Shown one piece after another: positions 28,390-37,990 of a stretch of 64,000 nucleotides of DNA. Both the position numbers and the translations under genes were made by a program. This DNA is from Formosa sp. GTDB taxonomy: Bacteria; Bacteroidota; Bacteroidia; Flavobacteriales; Flavobacteriaceae. Position 1 is the stretch's first letter. Every line of letters starts with the position of its first letter. The stretch lies in the NCBI GenBank assembly GCA_018673215.1, contig JABHDE010000052.1, positions 1-64,000 on the forward strand. Direction: 5' to 3'. The notes under the pieces are model-generated. The model did no database searches. It was not told where the DNA came from and saw only the letters and a list, made by a program, of their open reading frames with translations.

Positions 28390-29991
28390 ATGCCAACAGA
28401 CTGTATTTCTTTTCGAGACACTGCCTATGTATCCAAGTTGATCTGCGATTATGTGGAAAAACGTCCGGAGCTACAACCGCTGTATCATCAGTTTCCAAGC
28501 TTAGAAAATTTTAAAGCCCAATTAGAAGCAAAGCAATCTGAATTCAATTCTGAAAAACGAAGTGTTTTAGTTACGGCATTGACGGATCAATATAAGCCAT
28601 TTAGGCCGTCTGAATTGACCGTTAACGCTATTCAGTCTTTGGGAGATGAAAATACGTTTACTGTCACTACTGGGCATCAATTAAACCTGTTGGGTGGGCC
28701 GCTGTATTTTTTGTATAAAATTATATCGACGATTAATTTAGCCAAAGAATTAACAAATAAATACCCTAAAAATAAGTTTGTTCCTGTCTTTTGGATGGCT
28801 TCGGAAGATCATGATTTTGAGGAAATTAATCATTTCAATTTTCAAAACAAACGCTTCCAATGGACACAAAATACTTCTGGGGCTGTAGGAGCAGTATCCA
28901 CTTCTAAACTTTCGGAGTTTGTCGAAGTATTTTCTAACGTATTGGGAAATTCGAGTCATGCATTAGAACTTAATGATCTAGTAGAAAAGGCGTATTTAGG
29001 CCATTCAAATCTTGCGGATGCCACCCGTTATTTAGTACATGCACTTTTTGGGTCTGAAGGTTTGGTTATTATTGATGGAAATGATGTAGCCTTAAAACGG
29101 TTGTTTATCCCAAAAATAGTATCGGAACTTACCAATCAACATGCATTTACAACAGTATCTAAAACCAACAAAGAGCTATTAAAAATAGATCCAGCGTTTA
29201 AAGCTCAGGTTAATCCTCGAGAAGTAAACTTATTTTACCTCAAAGAGAACTTTCGTGAGCGCATCGTAAAAAATGAGGGGGTCTACTCAGTTCTAAATTC
29301 CGATATCACATGGAATTTAGTTGAAATTATGGATGAAGTGAGTTTACATCCTGAGCGTTTTTCCCCCAATGTCATCATGCGTCCCCTTTACCAAGAAACA
29401 GTGTTGCCAAACCTTTGCTACATTGGTGGTGGAGGCGAATTGGCCTATTGGCTTCAACTAAAATCTTTTTTTGATTTAGAGCAGATTCAGTTCCCAATCT
29501 TGTTACATCGCAATTCGGTGCTGTTAATCACTCCAAAACAACATGATAAATTAGACAAATTAAAGGTCTCTGTCTCCGATTTGTTTCAAGAAAAACAAGT
29601 ATTAATCCAGTCTCAAATTAAAAAAATATCGAAATTACCTATTGATTTCTCATCTCAAAAAAAACAATTAGAACAACAGTTTAAAGATTTACACGCACTT
29701 GCCAATCAAACGGATAAATCTTTTAAAGGTGCCGTATCTGCTCAAGAAAAAAAACAAATTAAAGGTTTGGAAGCCTTAGAAAAACGTCTTTTGAAAGCAG
29801 AAAAGAAAGCGCATAAAGATTATGTTGATCGCCTTGAATCGCTTCACTTAGAATTATTTCCTAATGGAGGTTTGCAAGAACGTATTACTAATTTTTCAGA
29901 ATTCTATATAGAACATGGAGATGGGTTCATAGAATCTTTAAAATCAGAGCTTATTCCTTTAAATCAAAAATTTCATATTTTAACCCTTTAA
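28390..29991 (+). CDS. bshC: bacillithiol biosynthesis cysteine-adding enzyme BshC
   Basis: Putative cysteine ligase for the last step of bacillithiol synthesis (GlcN-malate plus Cys). It has 533 residues with the Rossmann-like core (VTTGHQLNLLGGPLYFLYKIISTINLA, VPVFWMASEDHDFEEINH) and a coiled-coil arm about residues 390-485. It implies bacillithiol as the low-molecular-weight thiol. bshA and bshB are not in this window. Confidence 0.94.
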   Translation: MPTDCISFRDTAYVSKLICDYVEKRPELQPLYHQFPSLENFKAQLEAKQSEFNSEKRSVLVTALTDQYKPFRPSELTVNAIQSLGDENTFTVTTGHQLNLLGGPLYFLYKIISTINLAKELTNKYPKNKFVPVFWMASEDHDFEEINHFNFQNKRFQWTQNTSGAVGAVSTSKLSEFVEVFSNVLGNSSHALELNDLVEKAYLGHSNLADATRYLVHALFGSEGLVIIDGNDVALKRLFIPKIVSELTNQHAFTTVSKTNKELLKIDPAFKAQVNPREVNLFYLKENFRERIVKNEGVYSVLNSDITWNLVEIMDEVSLHPERFSPNVIMRPLYQETVLPNLCYIGGGGELAYWLQLKSFFDLEQIQFPILLHRNSVLLITPKQHDKLDKLKVSVSDLFQEKQVLIQSQIKKISKLPIDFSSQKKQLEQQFKDLHALANQTDKSFKGAVSAQEKKQIKGLEALEKRLLKAEKKAHKDYVDRLESLHLELFPNGGLQERITNFSEFYIEHGDGFIESLKSELIPLNQKFHILTL

Positions 29992-30029
29992 AAGTTTCAA
30001 AATTTAGGGCTCAATTTATTTATAAATAT

Positions 30030-30037
30030 TACTTTTG
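30030..30037 (+). promoter_or_regulatory. -7 box abutting guaA start (leaderless-type)
   Basis: TACTTTTG, then three bases (ACC), then ATG 30041. The predicted start of transcription lies at the start codon. No -33 TTG was seen. Confidence 0.3.
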
Positions 30038-30040
30038 ACC

Positions 30041-31576
30041 ATGCAACATGATAAGGTATTAATTCTCGATTTTGGATCTCAATACACACAACTTATAGCT
30101 CGCCGAGTCAGGGAGTTAAATATATATTGTGAGATTCATCCCTTCAATAAAATTCCAACCAATTTAGACGAATTTAAAGCAGTAGTGCTTTCTGGTAGTC
30201 CTCAATCAGTGAGAGGCGATGCTGCTTTACATCCAGATTTATCAAAAATTCGTGGTCATAAACCCCTATTAGCGGTCTGTTATGGCGCCCAATATTTGGC
30301 TCATTTTTCGGGCGGTTTGGTTGCACCTTCAAATACTAGAGAGTATGGTCGTGCCAATTTATCTTTTGTTAAAGAAAATGAGGCCTTTTTTAAAGGAATC
30401 AGTTCTGGCAGTCAAGTTTGGATGAGTCATAGTGATACAATCAAAGAATTGCCAACCCACGGGGTTTTGTTAGCAAGTACACACGATGTAACTAATGCCG
30501 CATATAAAATTGAAGGCGAATCAACCTTCGCTATTCAATTTCATCCTGAAGTTTATCATACAACAGATGGAAAAATACTTTTAAGTAATTTTTTAGTTTC
30601 TATTGCCGGTCTTCAACAAGATTGGACTCCGGATTCATTTGTAGATGAAACAGTTTCTGATTTGAAAGCTAAAATTCAAGATGATAAAGTTGTATTAGGA
30701 TTGTCAGGTGGGGTTGACTCTACCGTTGCGGCTATTTTATTACACAAAGCGATTGGTAAAAACCTCTTCTGTATTTTTGTAAATAACGGCCTGTTGCGGA
30801 AAGATGAATTTTCAAGTGTATTGACCCAGTACGAAGGAATGGGACTTAATGTGAAGGGGGTAGATGCTTCGGCACGCTTTTTGGACGCACTTGCAGGACT
30901 CGAAGATCCAGAGTTGAAACGTAAAGCAATTGGACGTGTGTTTATTGAAGTCTTTGATGACGAGGCAAACATGATAGAGGATGTTAAATGGCTCGCTCAG
31001 GGTACGATCTATCCAGATGTGATAGAAAGTGTTTCTGCTACTGGGGGTCCTAGTGCCACTATAAAAAGTCATCATAATGTCGGCGGATTACCTGATTATA
31101 TGAAGTTAGATATTGTAGAGCCTTTGAGAGCTTTATTTAAAGACGAAGTCAGACGCGTTGGAGCTTCAATGGGTATTGATCCCAAATTATTAGGACGTCA
31201 TCCATTTCCAGGCCCTGGATTGGCCATAAGAATTTTAGGAGATATCTCCGCTGAAAAAGTTCGTATCTTACAAGAAGTTGATGCCATTTTTATTAATGGT
31301 TTAAGAGAATGGGATTTGTATGATAAAGTATGGCAAGCTGGAGCAATGCTGCTCCCTGTAAACAGTGTTGGAGTGATGGGAGATGAACGTACTTACGAAA
31401 AATGTGTTGCTTTGAGAGCCGTAGAAAGTACAGATGGAATGACTGCAGATTGGGTAAATTTACCCTACGAATTTTTACAGAAGACTTCAAATGATATCAT
31501 TAACAAGGTGAAAGGAGTGAATAGAGTGGTCTATGATATTAGTTCAAAACCACCAGCAACCATTGAGTGGGAGTAA
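30041..31576 (+). CDS. guaA: GMP synthase (glutamine-hydrolysing)
   Basis: Converts XMP to GMP. It has 511 residues: a class I glutamine amidotransferase domain with nucleophile Cys80 ([11 protein letters not shown]) and His-Glu in FHPEVYH, an ATP-pyrophosphatase with the P-loop [10 protein letters not shown], and a C-terminal dimerisation domain ending [16 protein letters not shown] at 30035 is in frame, but ATG 30041 ([14 protein letters not shown]) is the conserved start. Confidence 0.97.
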   Translation: MQHDKVLILDFGSQYTQLIARRVRELNIYCEIHPFNKIPTNLDEFKAVVLSGSPQSVRGDAALHPDLSKIRGHKPLLAVCYGAQYLAHFSGGLVAPSNTREYGRANLSFVKENEAFFKGISSGSQVWMSHSDTIKELPTHGVLLASTHDVTNAAYKIEGESTFAIQFHPEVYHTTDGKILLSNFLVSIAGLQQDWTPDSFVDETVSDLKAKIQDDKVVLGLSGGVDSTVAAILLHKAIGKNLFCIFVNNGLLRKDEFSSVLTQYEGMGLNVKGVDASARFLDALAGLEDPELKRKAIGRVFIEVFDDEANMIEDVKWLAQGTIYPDVIESVSATGGPSATIKSHHNVGGLPDYMKLDIVEPLRALFKDEVRRVGASMGIDPKLLGRHPFPGPGLAIRILGDISAEKVRILQEVDAIFINGLREWDLYDKVWQAGAMLLPVNSVGVMGDERTYEKCVALRAVESTDGMTADWVNLPYEFLQKTSNDIINKVKGVNRVVYDISSKPPATIEWE

Positions 31577-31590
31577 TCAAATAAATAAAC

Positions 31591-33528
31591 ATGAAAAAGT
31601 TTTTAATTATTTTAGGAATCATAGCTTTCAATAGTCTTTGTAATGCCCAAAATTTAAAAACACACAACGTACAAGTTGGTGAAACTGTTGAGAGTATTGC
31701 TAAACTTTATAAAATTACTCCTCAGGACATTTATGCCTTAAATCCCGACGCTCGGTCTAATTTTTCGTTGAATTCGGTCTTAATTATACCAAAGTCCTTT
31801 ATCCCTAAATCCATCTCATCTGAAGTTGTAAAAGAGTTGATATCTTATAAGGTTTATAAAGTAAGACGCAAAGAAACGTTATTTGGGATTGCTCAAAAGT
31901 TTAACGTCACTGTAGAGGAGATAAAAGCTCATAACAAAGAATTGTATTCTAAAAGTTTAAGAAGAGGTGATAAAATTTATATTCCTCAATTTAAAATGAC
32001 TACAAATCAAATTTCTACTCAAGTAATTCAAAAATACACGGTTTTGCCAAAAGAAGGTAAATGGCGTATCGCTTATAAATTTGGAATTTCAGTTCCAGAT
32101 TTAGAAGCACTCAACCCAGCTATGGGACCTTTTCTTAAAGCAGGACAACAGTTGAATGTTCCCAATATCTCTGATACTGATAAAAAAGTTATTGAAGAAG
32201 ATGATTATGGTTATTATACTGTGAAAGCTAAAGAAGGGTTTTTTAGACTCGAAAAAAAATTAGGATTGACACAAGAACAACTAGAACTTCTTAATCCCGA
32301 ATTAATTGATCAAGGCTTGAAATTAGGAATGGTTTTAAAAATCCCTAAGCGGAGTATTCAAAACATAGCTACAGAAACATTTCCTATTGTGAATTTATCC
32401 GATAGTTTAGTTGATTTTTCACCCAAAAAAATGGCACTTTTATTGCCGTTTAAAACTAAAAGCATTGATTTTGACTCCCTTAATCTCGCTAAAATTCAAC
32501 TCAAGAGAGATGGGTTTATTAATATTTCAACTGACTTTTATGCCGGCGTAGTAATGGCAATTGACTCTGCAAAACGTCTAGGGATTTCTACAAAATTAGA
32601 GGTATTTGACACCAATGCTCAACCGCTTGATTTGAAAACGGTATTGTTACAAACTAATTTCTCCAATTTTGATGCTGTTCTAGGGCCAATTACAACCCAA
32701 AACCTTGAGTTGATCGCTAAATATGTCGAAAAGGACAGTGTTCCTGTAATCTCTCCCTTTGTAAAAACTAAAAATATTTATCACAATCTATTTCAAACGA
32801 TTCCAGATGAAACATGGATGCGAACTAAAATGATTAACTACGTAAAGTCTGATACCATACCCCATCAAACATTGATTATATATGACGCAAAGAATTTAGC
32901 AACTGCTAATTATTTAAAAACAGAATTTCCAGAAGCTACTTTATTAACTTCTAAAAAGGACGACGAAGGCTTAGAGCAATTTTTTTTAATGTTAGAAGAC
33001 GTACAAGCGGCTCTTTTATCGGGTCGTACACTTGTTTTTCTTGAGTCAAATAACGTTGGATTTGTGTCTAATGTGACAAGTATGCTCAATGCCATGAATG
33101 GCATAACGATTCTTAAAGACGAAGATGATAATGAAACCGAAATTGATCGTGATATTTTTTTGATGACAACTTCAAAAAACAGAGCTTTCGAAGGATCAAA
33201 CATTTCAAATTATGATTTGTCTAATCTCCATTTTCAGTATCCATCTGTGAATTTTGATTCACAATTTTCAGAAGCATTTGAGCAACGTTATATACAGCAG
33301 TTTGGAACGTTCCCAAATAAGTATGCTATTAGAGGTTTTGATGTAACCATGGATATTCTTCTTAGGCTCTCTAAATTCGGAACTCTATACACCCAAACCT
33401 CTAGTTTTCAAACGGCATATTTGGAAAATAAATTTCAATACGTTCTCCAACCTTATGGAGGTTATAAAAATGAAGCAGGTTATATTCTTAAATATGAAGA
33501 TTTACAAATAGTAAAAGTTCAAGATTAA
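31591..33528 (+). CDS. periplasmic LysM-repeat protein with receptor-like (ANF/LivK) domain
   Basis: A 645-residue exported protein with a signal peptide (MKKFLIILGIIAFNSLCNAQ). Four LysM motifs lie at about residues 25-70, 88-136, 150-195 and 210-255 (for example YKVRRKETLFGIAQKFNVTVEEIKAHN). A C-terminal half (about 280-645) looks like a type 1 periplasmic-binding/ANF receptor fold (KMALLLPFKTKSI..., VLGPITTQNLELIAKYV, VPVISPFVKT). It probably binds peptidoglycan and a ligand or partner. It is 14 bases after guaA and overlaps the stop of the facing gene by 4 bases. Confidence 0.85.
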   Translation: MKKFLIILGIIAFNSLCNAQNLKTHNVQVGETVESIAKLYKITPQDIYALNPDARSNFSLNSVLIIPKSFIPKSISSEVVKELISYKVYKVRRKETLFGIAQKFNVTVEEIKAHNKELYSKSLRRGDKIYIPQFKMTTNQISTQVIQKYTVLPKEGKWRIAYKFGISVPDLEALNPAMGPFLKAGQQLNVPNISDTDKKVIEEDDYGYYTVKAKEGFFRLEKKLGLTQEQLELLNPELIDQGLKLGMVLKIPKRSIQNIATETFPIVNLSDSLVDFSPKKMALLLPFKTKSIDFDSLNLAKIQLKRDGFINISTDFYAGVVMAIDSAKRLGISTKLEVFDTNAQPLDLKTVLLQTNFSNFDAVLGPITTQNLELIAKYVEKDSVPVISPFVKTKNIYHNLFQTIPDETWMRTKMINYVKSDTIPHQTLIIYDAKNLATANYLKTEFPEATLLTSKKDDEGLEQFFLMLEDVQAALLSGRTLVFLESNNVGFVSNVTSMLNAMNGITILKDEDDNETEIDRDIFLMTTSKNRAFEGSNISNYDLSNLHFQYPSVNFDSQFSEAFEQRYIQQFGTFPNKYAIRGFDVTMDILLRLSKFGTLYTQTSSFQTAYLENKFQYVLQPYGGYKNEAGYILKYEDLQIVKVQD

Positions 33529-34421
33529 AATCCAATCAACCCTTCTAAGTGTTTGATTTGTGCCTTTGCATTTTTATTCTCAGGGTCTATTTCTAAGACT
33601 TTTTCATACATCTTAAGTGCTTTAAGGTGTTCACCACCCAAGGCCAGTGCTTCGCCTAAACTATCATAAACATTGGGCTCATATTTGAATAAATAAGTAT
33701 TCAATTCAAAACAGATTAAAGCTTCTTTTGTGCGGTTGTTTAGGAGCAATACATAGCCCAAAGTATTGAGTTCTTTACTCTTTTGCACGCATTTCCTAAG
33801 TATGTTATAATGAGCATTAAAATTTTCGGATATAGACTCAATAGACTCTGTCTCTAATACCTTAAATAAATAATTAGCACCTTCATAGTTAGGTTTTGAA
33901 GGAAATCCAAGAGCTATTTGTGCCACATCGGTCACCAAATCATTTTTTGGAGATTCCACAATACGGGCATATTCAACATTATTAGATTTAAAAATAAATA
34001 CAGGTACACGGTGAATTTGTTGGTCTTGTTCCTCTCCTTTACGGGATGTTTTATAGCGTTTTTCGTCATTGTAAAGACCAATTAACCGCAACTGACTTCT
34101 TTTAAGACCGAGTTCGTCCCAAAGCTTAACAAATTGTGGCACCCATTTTTTACTGTCACCACACCATGTTCCTAGATAGATGTCAACCGTCGTTTTTTTA
34201 AGTCTGGATTTTAGTCGCAGTCGTTTTTCTGGGAGTTTTAATTCACTGTAAAATTTATTGAACCAGACCTTGAAATTGCTATCGTGTTCTAAATAATCTA
34301 AAGGAAATTCTCCGCATATGTGGGTTTCACCTTTTGCATTTTTATAAAAATTAATTTCTTGGGAATACGAATTGAAAAAAGAAAAAATGGTACATATTAC
34401 CATCAAAATAGTAGTTTTCAT
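33525..34421 (-). CDS. periplasmic thioredoxin-fold protein with TPR tail
   Basis: A 298-residue exported protein with a signal peptide (residues 1-20). A thioredoxin-like domain with TVDIYLGTWCGDSKKWVPQF has only one Cys of the CxxC motif (WCGD). The C-terminal third (about 205-295) is TPR-like (YVLLLNNRTKEALICFELN, EALALGGEHLKALKMYEKV). The single Cys argues against a standard disulfide oxidoreductase. Confidence 0.8.
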   Translation of the reverse strand: MKTTILMVICTIFSFFNSYSQEINFYKNAKGETHICGEFPLDYLEHDSNFKVWFNKFYSELKLPEKRLRLKSRLKKTTVDIYLGTWCGDSKKWVPQFVKLWDELGLKRSQLRLIGLYNDEKRYKTSRKGEEQDQQIHRVPVFIFKSNNVEYARIVESPKNDLVTDVAQIALGFPSKPNYEGANYLFKVLETESIESISENFNAHYNILRKCVQKSKELNTLGYVLLLNNRTKEALICFELNTYLFKYEPNVYDSLGEALALGGEHLKALKMYEKVLEIDPENKNAKAQIKHLEGLIGF

Positions 34422-34447
34422 AGGGATTAGAATTTGGGGTTCTATTC

Positions 34448-34455
34448 CAAAAATA
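34448..34455 (-). promoter_or_regulatory. -7 promoter box
   Basis: The minus strand reads TATTTTTG, 26 bases before the ATG at 34421. Confidence 0.35.
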
Positions 34456-34484
34456 ACAGATTTTGGTTTTAAAAAAAAAATAAA

Positions 34485-35045
34485 TCAGCAAGTTTTCCAC
34501 TTAATATTACAGCCGATACTCGGCTTTTGTGGTCGGGTGTTTGGTTTATTTTCAATCATACATTGCATGGCATATAATATATCTTTACCATCAACGAGTA
34601 ATCTATTTCCAGGTCTTGAATCGTCTAATTGACCTCGATATACGAGTTTTAAATCAACATCAAAAAGAAAAAAATCAGGAGTGCAAGCTGCATCATAAGC
34701 TATCGCTACCGATTGCGTTTCATCATACAGATAAGGAAAGGGGTAGTTAAGATTTTTAGCGTTTTTCTTCATTTCCTCTGGACCATCTTGAGGGTAATTT
34801 TTGACATCATTACTCGAAATTGCAACGACGCTAATACCTTCCTTGTAGAGACTATTAGCGATTGACACTAAGGCTTCGTTAATGTGAATCACAAACGGAC
34901 AATGGTTGCAAATAAACATAATTAATGTTCCATTGATCCCCTTTAGTTTGTTTAATGTTTTTGATGAATTTGAAACAGTATCCCATAATTCAAAATCGGG
35001 TGCTACAGTCCCTAATGGGAGCATATTGGATGGAGTTAATGACAT
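34485..35045 (-). CDS. thioredoxin-family (AhpC/TSA-like) protein
   Basis: A 186-residue cytoplasmic thioredoxin-fold protein with GTVAPDFELWDTV at the start and the redox site FICNHCPFVIHI (CNHC). It has a central YDETQSVAIAYDAACTPDFFLFD with the cis-Pro loop (TPDF) and ends in the tail RGQLDDSRPGN. It matches the thioredoxin-family proteins annotated as redoxin domain proteins. It could act as a peroxidase or thiol reductase. It is next to a second thioredoxin-fold gene in the same orientation. Confidence 0.88.
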   Translation of the reverse strand: MSLTPSNMLPLGTVAPDFELWDTVSNSSKTLNKLKGINGTLIMFICNHCPFVIHINEALVSIANSLYKEGISVVAISSNDVKNYPQDGPEEMKKNAKNLNYPFPYLYDETQSVAIAYDAACTPDFFLFDVDLKLVYRGQLDDSRPGNRLLVDGKDILYAMQCMIENKPNTRPQKPSIGCNIKWKTC

Positions 35046-35062
35046 TAGATTGCGTTTTTTTT

Positions 35063-35070
35063 CAAATATA
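35063..35070 (-). promoter_or_regulatory. -7 promoter box
   Basis: The minus strand reads TATATTTG, 17 bases before ATG 35045. Confidence 0.4.
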
Positions 35071-35144
35071 TAAAGAATTGAACCTTTGCATCTAAGAACT
35101 CCATAAAAATTTATATCTTCAAGCCTTGATAAAATTGTAATGAT

Positions 35145-35480
35145 ATGAGTGAAACAATATCTTTTGAGGACTTTTCAAAAATAGACCTCCGAGTGGGAAC
35201 TATCATTGAAGTTAAAGACTTTCCTGAAGCACGAAACCCTGCCTACCAATTGACAATTGATTTTGGTGATATAGGGGTCAAAAAAACATCAGCACAAATC
35301 ACAACCTTATATTCAAAAGAGGATTTACTTGGCCAGCAAATTGTAGCCAATATCAATTTTAAAAAAAAGCAAATTGCTAATTTTATGAGTGAGTGTTTAG
35401 TTGTTGGAGCCGTGGATTCGGAAAAAGTCATCCTATTATCACCTGAGGAAGAGCTGCCTAACGGAACGCCAGTACGTTAG
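35145..35480 (+). CDS. csaA: CsaA-like tRNA-binding (OB-fold) protein
   Basis: A 111-residue protein made of a single tRNA-binding EMAP-II/Trbp111-like OB fold: FSKIDLRVGTIIEVKDFPEARNP, KKTSAQITTLYSKEDLLGQQIVANINF and MSECLVVGA are diagnostic of CsaA. The family is reported to bind tRNA and to have chaperone-like activity. Confidence 0.92.
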   Translation: MSETISFEDFSKIDLRVGTIIEVKDFPEARNPAYQLTIDFGDIGVKKTSAQITTLYSKEDLLGQQIVANINFKKKQIANFMSECLVVGAVDSEKVILLSPEEELPNGTPVR

Positions 35481-35495
35481 TTTGTATTACAAACT
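35479..35495. terminator. small hairpin between converging genes
   Basis: AGTTTG (35479-35484), loop TATTA, CAAACT (35490-35495): a perfect 6-bp stem at the stop codon of csaA, in the 57-base gap between convergent genes. There is no strong T run, so it is only a weak terminator candidate. Confidence 0.3.
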
Positions 35496-35537
35496 GCTGT
35501 AGTACAATTGAGTTGTAGGATATATATATGTTGAGGA

Positions 35538-35897
35538 CTAAATGTCATCAAAACTTACATCTGTGAAACTCTCAGAAGCTTTGTCATCTTTTGATTCCTC
35601 AGATGGGAATTCTTCTTTAACATAATCTTTTTGGTGACGCTCGCTTATTACTTCTTGCCCTTTTTCATTGACAATATAATCGGTCATCTCCGCTAAAATT
35701 GTATTGAACTCTGTAAAGTCTTCTTTGTATAAGTAAATTTTATGTTTCTTATAGTGAAAAGATCCATCATCGTTTGTAAACTTTTTACTTTCTGTCACAG
35801 TTAGGTAATAGTCACCTGCCTTTGTCGCTCTCACGTCAAAAAAGTAGGTACGTCTTCCAGCTCTTAAAACTTTTGAATATATTTCTTCTTGTTCCAT
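35538..35897 (-). CDS. DUF3276 / PUR-like nucleic-acid-binding protein
   Basis: A 119-residue single PUR-alpha-type repeat protein (VLRAGRRTYFFDVRATKAGDYYLTVTESKK...KIYLYKEDF) with an acidic disordered tail (EEFPSEESKDD...). The Bacteroidota and spirochaete homologues bind single-stranded DNA or RNA; the role here is probably regulatory but unproven. Confidence 0.9.
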   Translation of the reverse strand: MEQEEIYSKVLRAGRRTYFFDVRATKAGDYYLTVTESKKFTNDDGSFHYKKHKIYLYKEDFTEFNTILAEMTDYIVNEKGQEVISERHQKDYVKEEFPSEESKDDKASESFTDVSFDDI

Positions 35898-36030
35898 ATC
35901 TATAGTATCAATGATAATGAGCCATTATTAGCAGCTATTATTCCTATCAAAAGTCTAAAAAATAAATTAAGACACCAACTAATTATTGATTTTATTTTCA
36001 GGAAATGAACGTTTTTTTAATTTTTAAAAA

Positions 36031-37785
36031 TTAATGAGTTGTCTCTCTTAATTGTTTTTGATAAAGTTCTTTGTAATAACCTTCAACACAAATAAGTGAG
36101 TCATGTGTACCTTGTTGGGCTATAATTCCATCATTTAAAACAATGATCATATCAGCATTTTTTGCAGAAGAAATTCGATGACTTACGATAATAGTTGTTT
36201 TGTTTTTAGTCACCAACTCGATGTTATTTAGGATTTGTTCTTCAGTTTCCGTGTCCACAGCTGAAAGACAATCATCTAAAAGAAGAATTTCAGGGCTTTT
36301 GATAAAGGCTCTTGCAATGGAAACTCGTTGTTTTTGACCTCCTGAAAGCGTGATGCCTCGTTCACCTAAGATGGTGTTATAACTATTTTTAAAATTGATG
36401 ATATTATCATGGACTACTGCTTTTTTAGCTGCCTCAATAACTTCGTTATCTGTCGCGTTATTTTTCCCAAATTTGATATTATTTTTTAGACTGTCAGAAA
36501 ACAAAAAGGGGTCTTGTGGGACAAATCCAATAGCAGTCCTTAGGCTGTTTAAATTTAAGGACTTAATATCAATACCATCAATTTCAATACTACCTTTTTG
36601 AGGATCGTATAAGCGTCCAATTAACTCAAGTATCGTTGATTTTCCTGAACCTGTATTTCCAATTATAGCGAGTGTCTTGCCTTTATGAATCTCAAAACTA
36701 ATGCCTTTTAGAGCTTCTATATTGGTATCTTCATAAGTAAAATATACATCTTTAAAAACAATACGACCATCGATAGGAGTCTTTGTTTGAGTAGGATTAA
36801 TAATACTAGGAGTCTCTTTCAAAAATTCATTAATTCGCTTTTGCGAAGCTTCTGCTTCTTGTACTAATGAGGTTACCCAACCAATTGATGCGACAGGCCA
36901 AGTTAGCATATTGACATAAATAATAAATTCGGCAATAACACCTATTTCCTCAATCTGTCCGTTCATGTATTGTTTACCGCCAATGTATATAACCAGCAGG
37001 TTACTAGCGCCAATAAGAAGTAACATTAAAGGAAAAAAGAGCGCCTGTATTTTTGATAATCCAAGTCGTTTATCGCGTTGTGAATTTGCGAGCTCTGAAA
37101 ATGTTTTTTCGGTTTGTGATTCTAAAGCGTAAGCTTTTGTAATCCAAATACCACTAAAAAACTCTTGAGTTGATGAAGATAGCTTGGATAGATGCGCTTG
37201 AACAATGGTACTTTGTTTATGTATGAGTTTACTTAAGAAGTAGATTGAAATGGATAAAAAAGGCAGCGGAATTATGGTATACAGCGTGAGAGTTGGTGAT
37301 TGGTTATACATATAAAAAAATGCTACAACAAAAAGGGTTAATGTATTGATAGTATACATGAGTGCAGGTCCAATATACATACGTACTTTACTAACATCTT
37401 CGCTAATTCTGCTCATTAAATCGCCGGTACGGTTTCGTTTATAAAAAGCAATAGACAGTTGTTGGTAATGATCATAAATTTCATTTTTTAAATCAAATTC
37501 GACGTAACGAGAAACATTTATAATCGTTTGACGCATTAAAAAAGTAAATGTTCCTGTAGCGACAGCTGCCCCAAATATGTACAAAATTTTTAAACTAATT
37601 TCATGCCTAAATAGTTCTACACGGCTTGGGTTAGTAATTTGATTTGAAATTAAAGAGATAGATTTACCAATGAGTTGAGGAGTAAATAGAGCAAAAACTT
37701 TTGAGCCAATGGTAATAAGAATCCCTAAGATAATTCGATATCGATATTTTATGAAATACTTATTTAAATACTTGAGTTCGTTCAT
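36031..37785 (-). CDS. ABC transporter, fused permease and ATPase
   Basis: A 584-residue exporter half-transporter (MsbA/LmrA-like). Six membrane segments occupy the first ~310 residues. The nucleotide-binding domain has Walker A GNTGSGKSTIL, Q-loop FVPQDPFLF, signature LSGGQKQRVSIARA, Walker B ILLLDDCLSAVD and the H-loop IIVSHRISS. It presumably acts as a homodimer exporting lipid or drug. It is divergent from nusB. Confidence 0.94.
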   Translation of the reverse strand: MNELKYLNKYFIKYRYRIILGILITIGSKVFALFTPQLIGKSISLISNQITNPSRVELFRHEISLKILYIFGAAVATGTFTFLMRQTIINVSRYVEFDLKNEIYDHYQQLSIAFYKRNRTGDLMSRISEDVSKVRMYIGPALMYTINTLTLFVVAFFYMYNQSPTLTLYTIIPLPFLSISIYFLSKLIHKQSTIVQAHLSKLSSSTQEFFSGIWITKAYALESQTEKTFSELANSQRDKRLGLSKIQALFFPLMLLLIGASNLLVIYIGGKQYMNGQIEEIGVIAEFIIYVNMLTWPVASIGWVTSLVQEAEASQKRINEFLKETPSIINPTQTKTPIDGRIVFKDVYFTYEDTNIEALKGISFEIHKGKTLAIIGNTGSGKSTILELIGRLYDPQKGSIEIDGIDIKSLNLNSLRTAIGFVPQDPFLFSDSLKNNIKFGKNNATDNEVIEAAKKAVVHDNIINFKNSYNTILGERGITLSGGQKQRVSIARAFIKSPEILLLDDCLSAVDTETEEQILNNIELVTKNKTTIIVSHRISSAKNADMIIVLNDGIIAQQGTHDSLICVEGYYKELYQKQLRETTH

Positions 37786-37826
37786 CCAATCTTTTACAGC
37801 CTTAAGTTAGGCTTTTACTTCTTCTA

Positions 37827-37834
37827 CAAAGATA
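37827..37834 (-). promoter_or_regulatory. -7 promoter box for the ABC exporter
   Basis: The minus strand reads TATCTTTG, 41 bases before ATG 37785. Confidence 0.35.
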
Positions 37835-37912
37835 CTTGTTTTACGCAAAAATTACATTGTGTAAAAAAACATTTTTTTAGATTTTTACAAGCAAAATAAT
37901 ACTATTTTTGCT

Positions 37913-37920
37913 TAGCAATT
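37913..37920 (+). promoter_or_regulatory. -7 promoter box for the nusB operon
   Basis: TATTTTTG, 70 bases before ATG 37991, in the divergent 205-base gap. Confidence 0.4.
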
Positions 37921-37990
37921 TTTTTATAGCTTAAGATATATTCTATGCAAATCAATTTATTTGATTTTTAACCAATAAGTTCTTTATACC

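Noticed and set aside
36017-36034. 18-base palindrome TTAATTTTTAAAAATTAA at the end of the ABC exporter gene
   Set aside because: Composed only of A and T, with no T tract in the right place on the minus strand; likely chance in AT-rich DNA.
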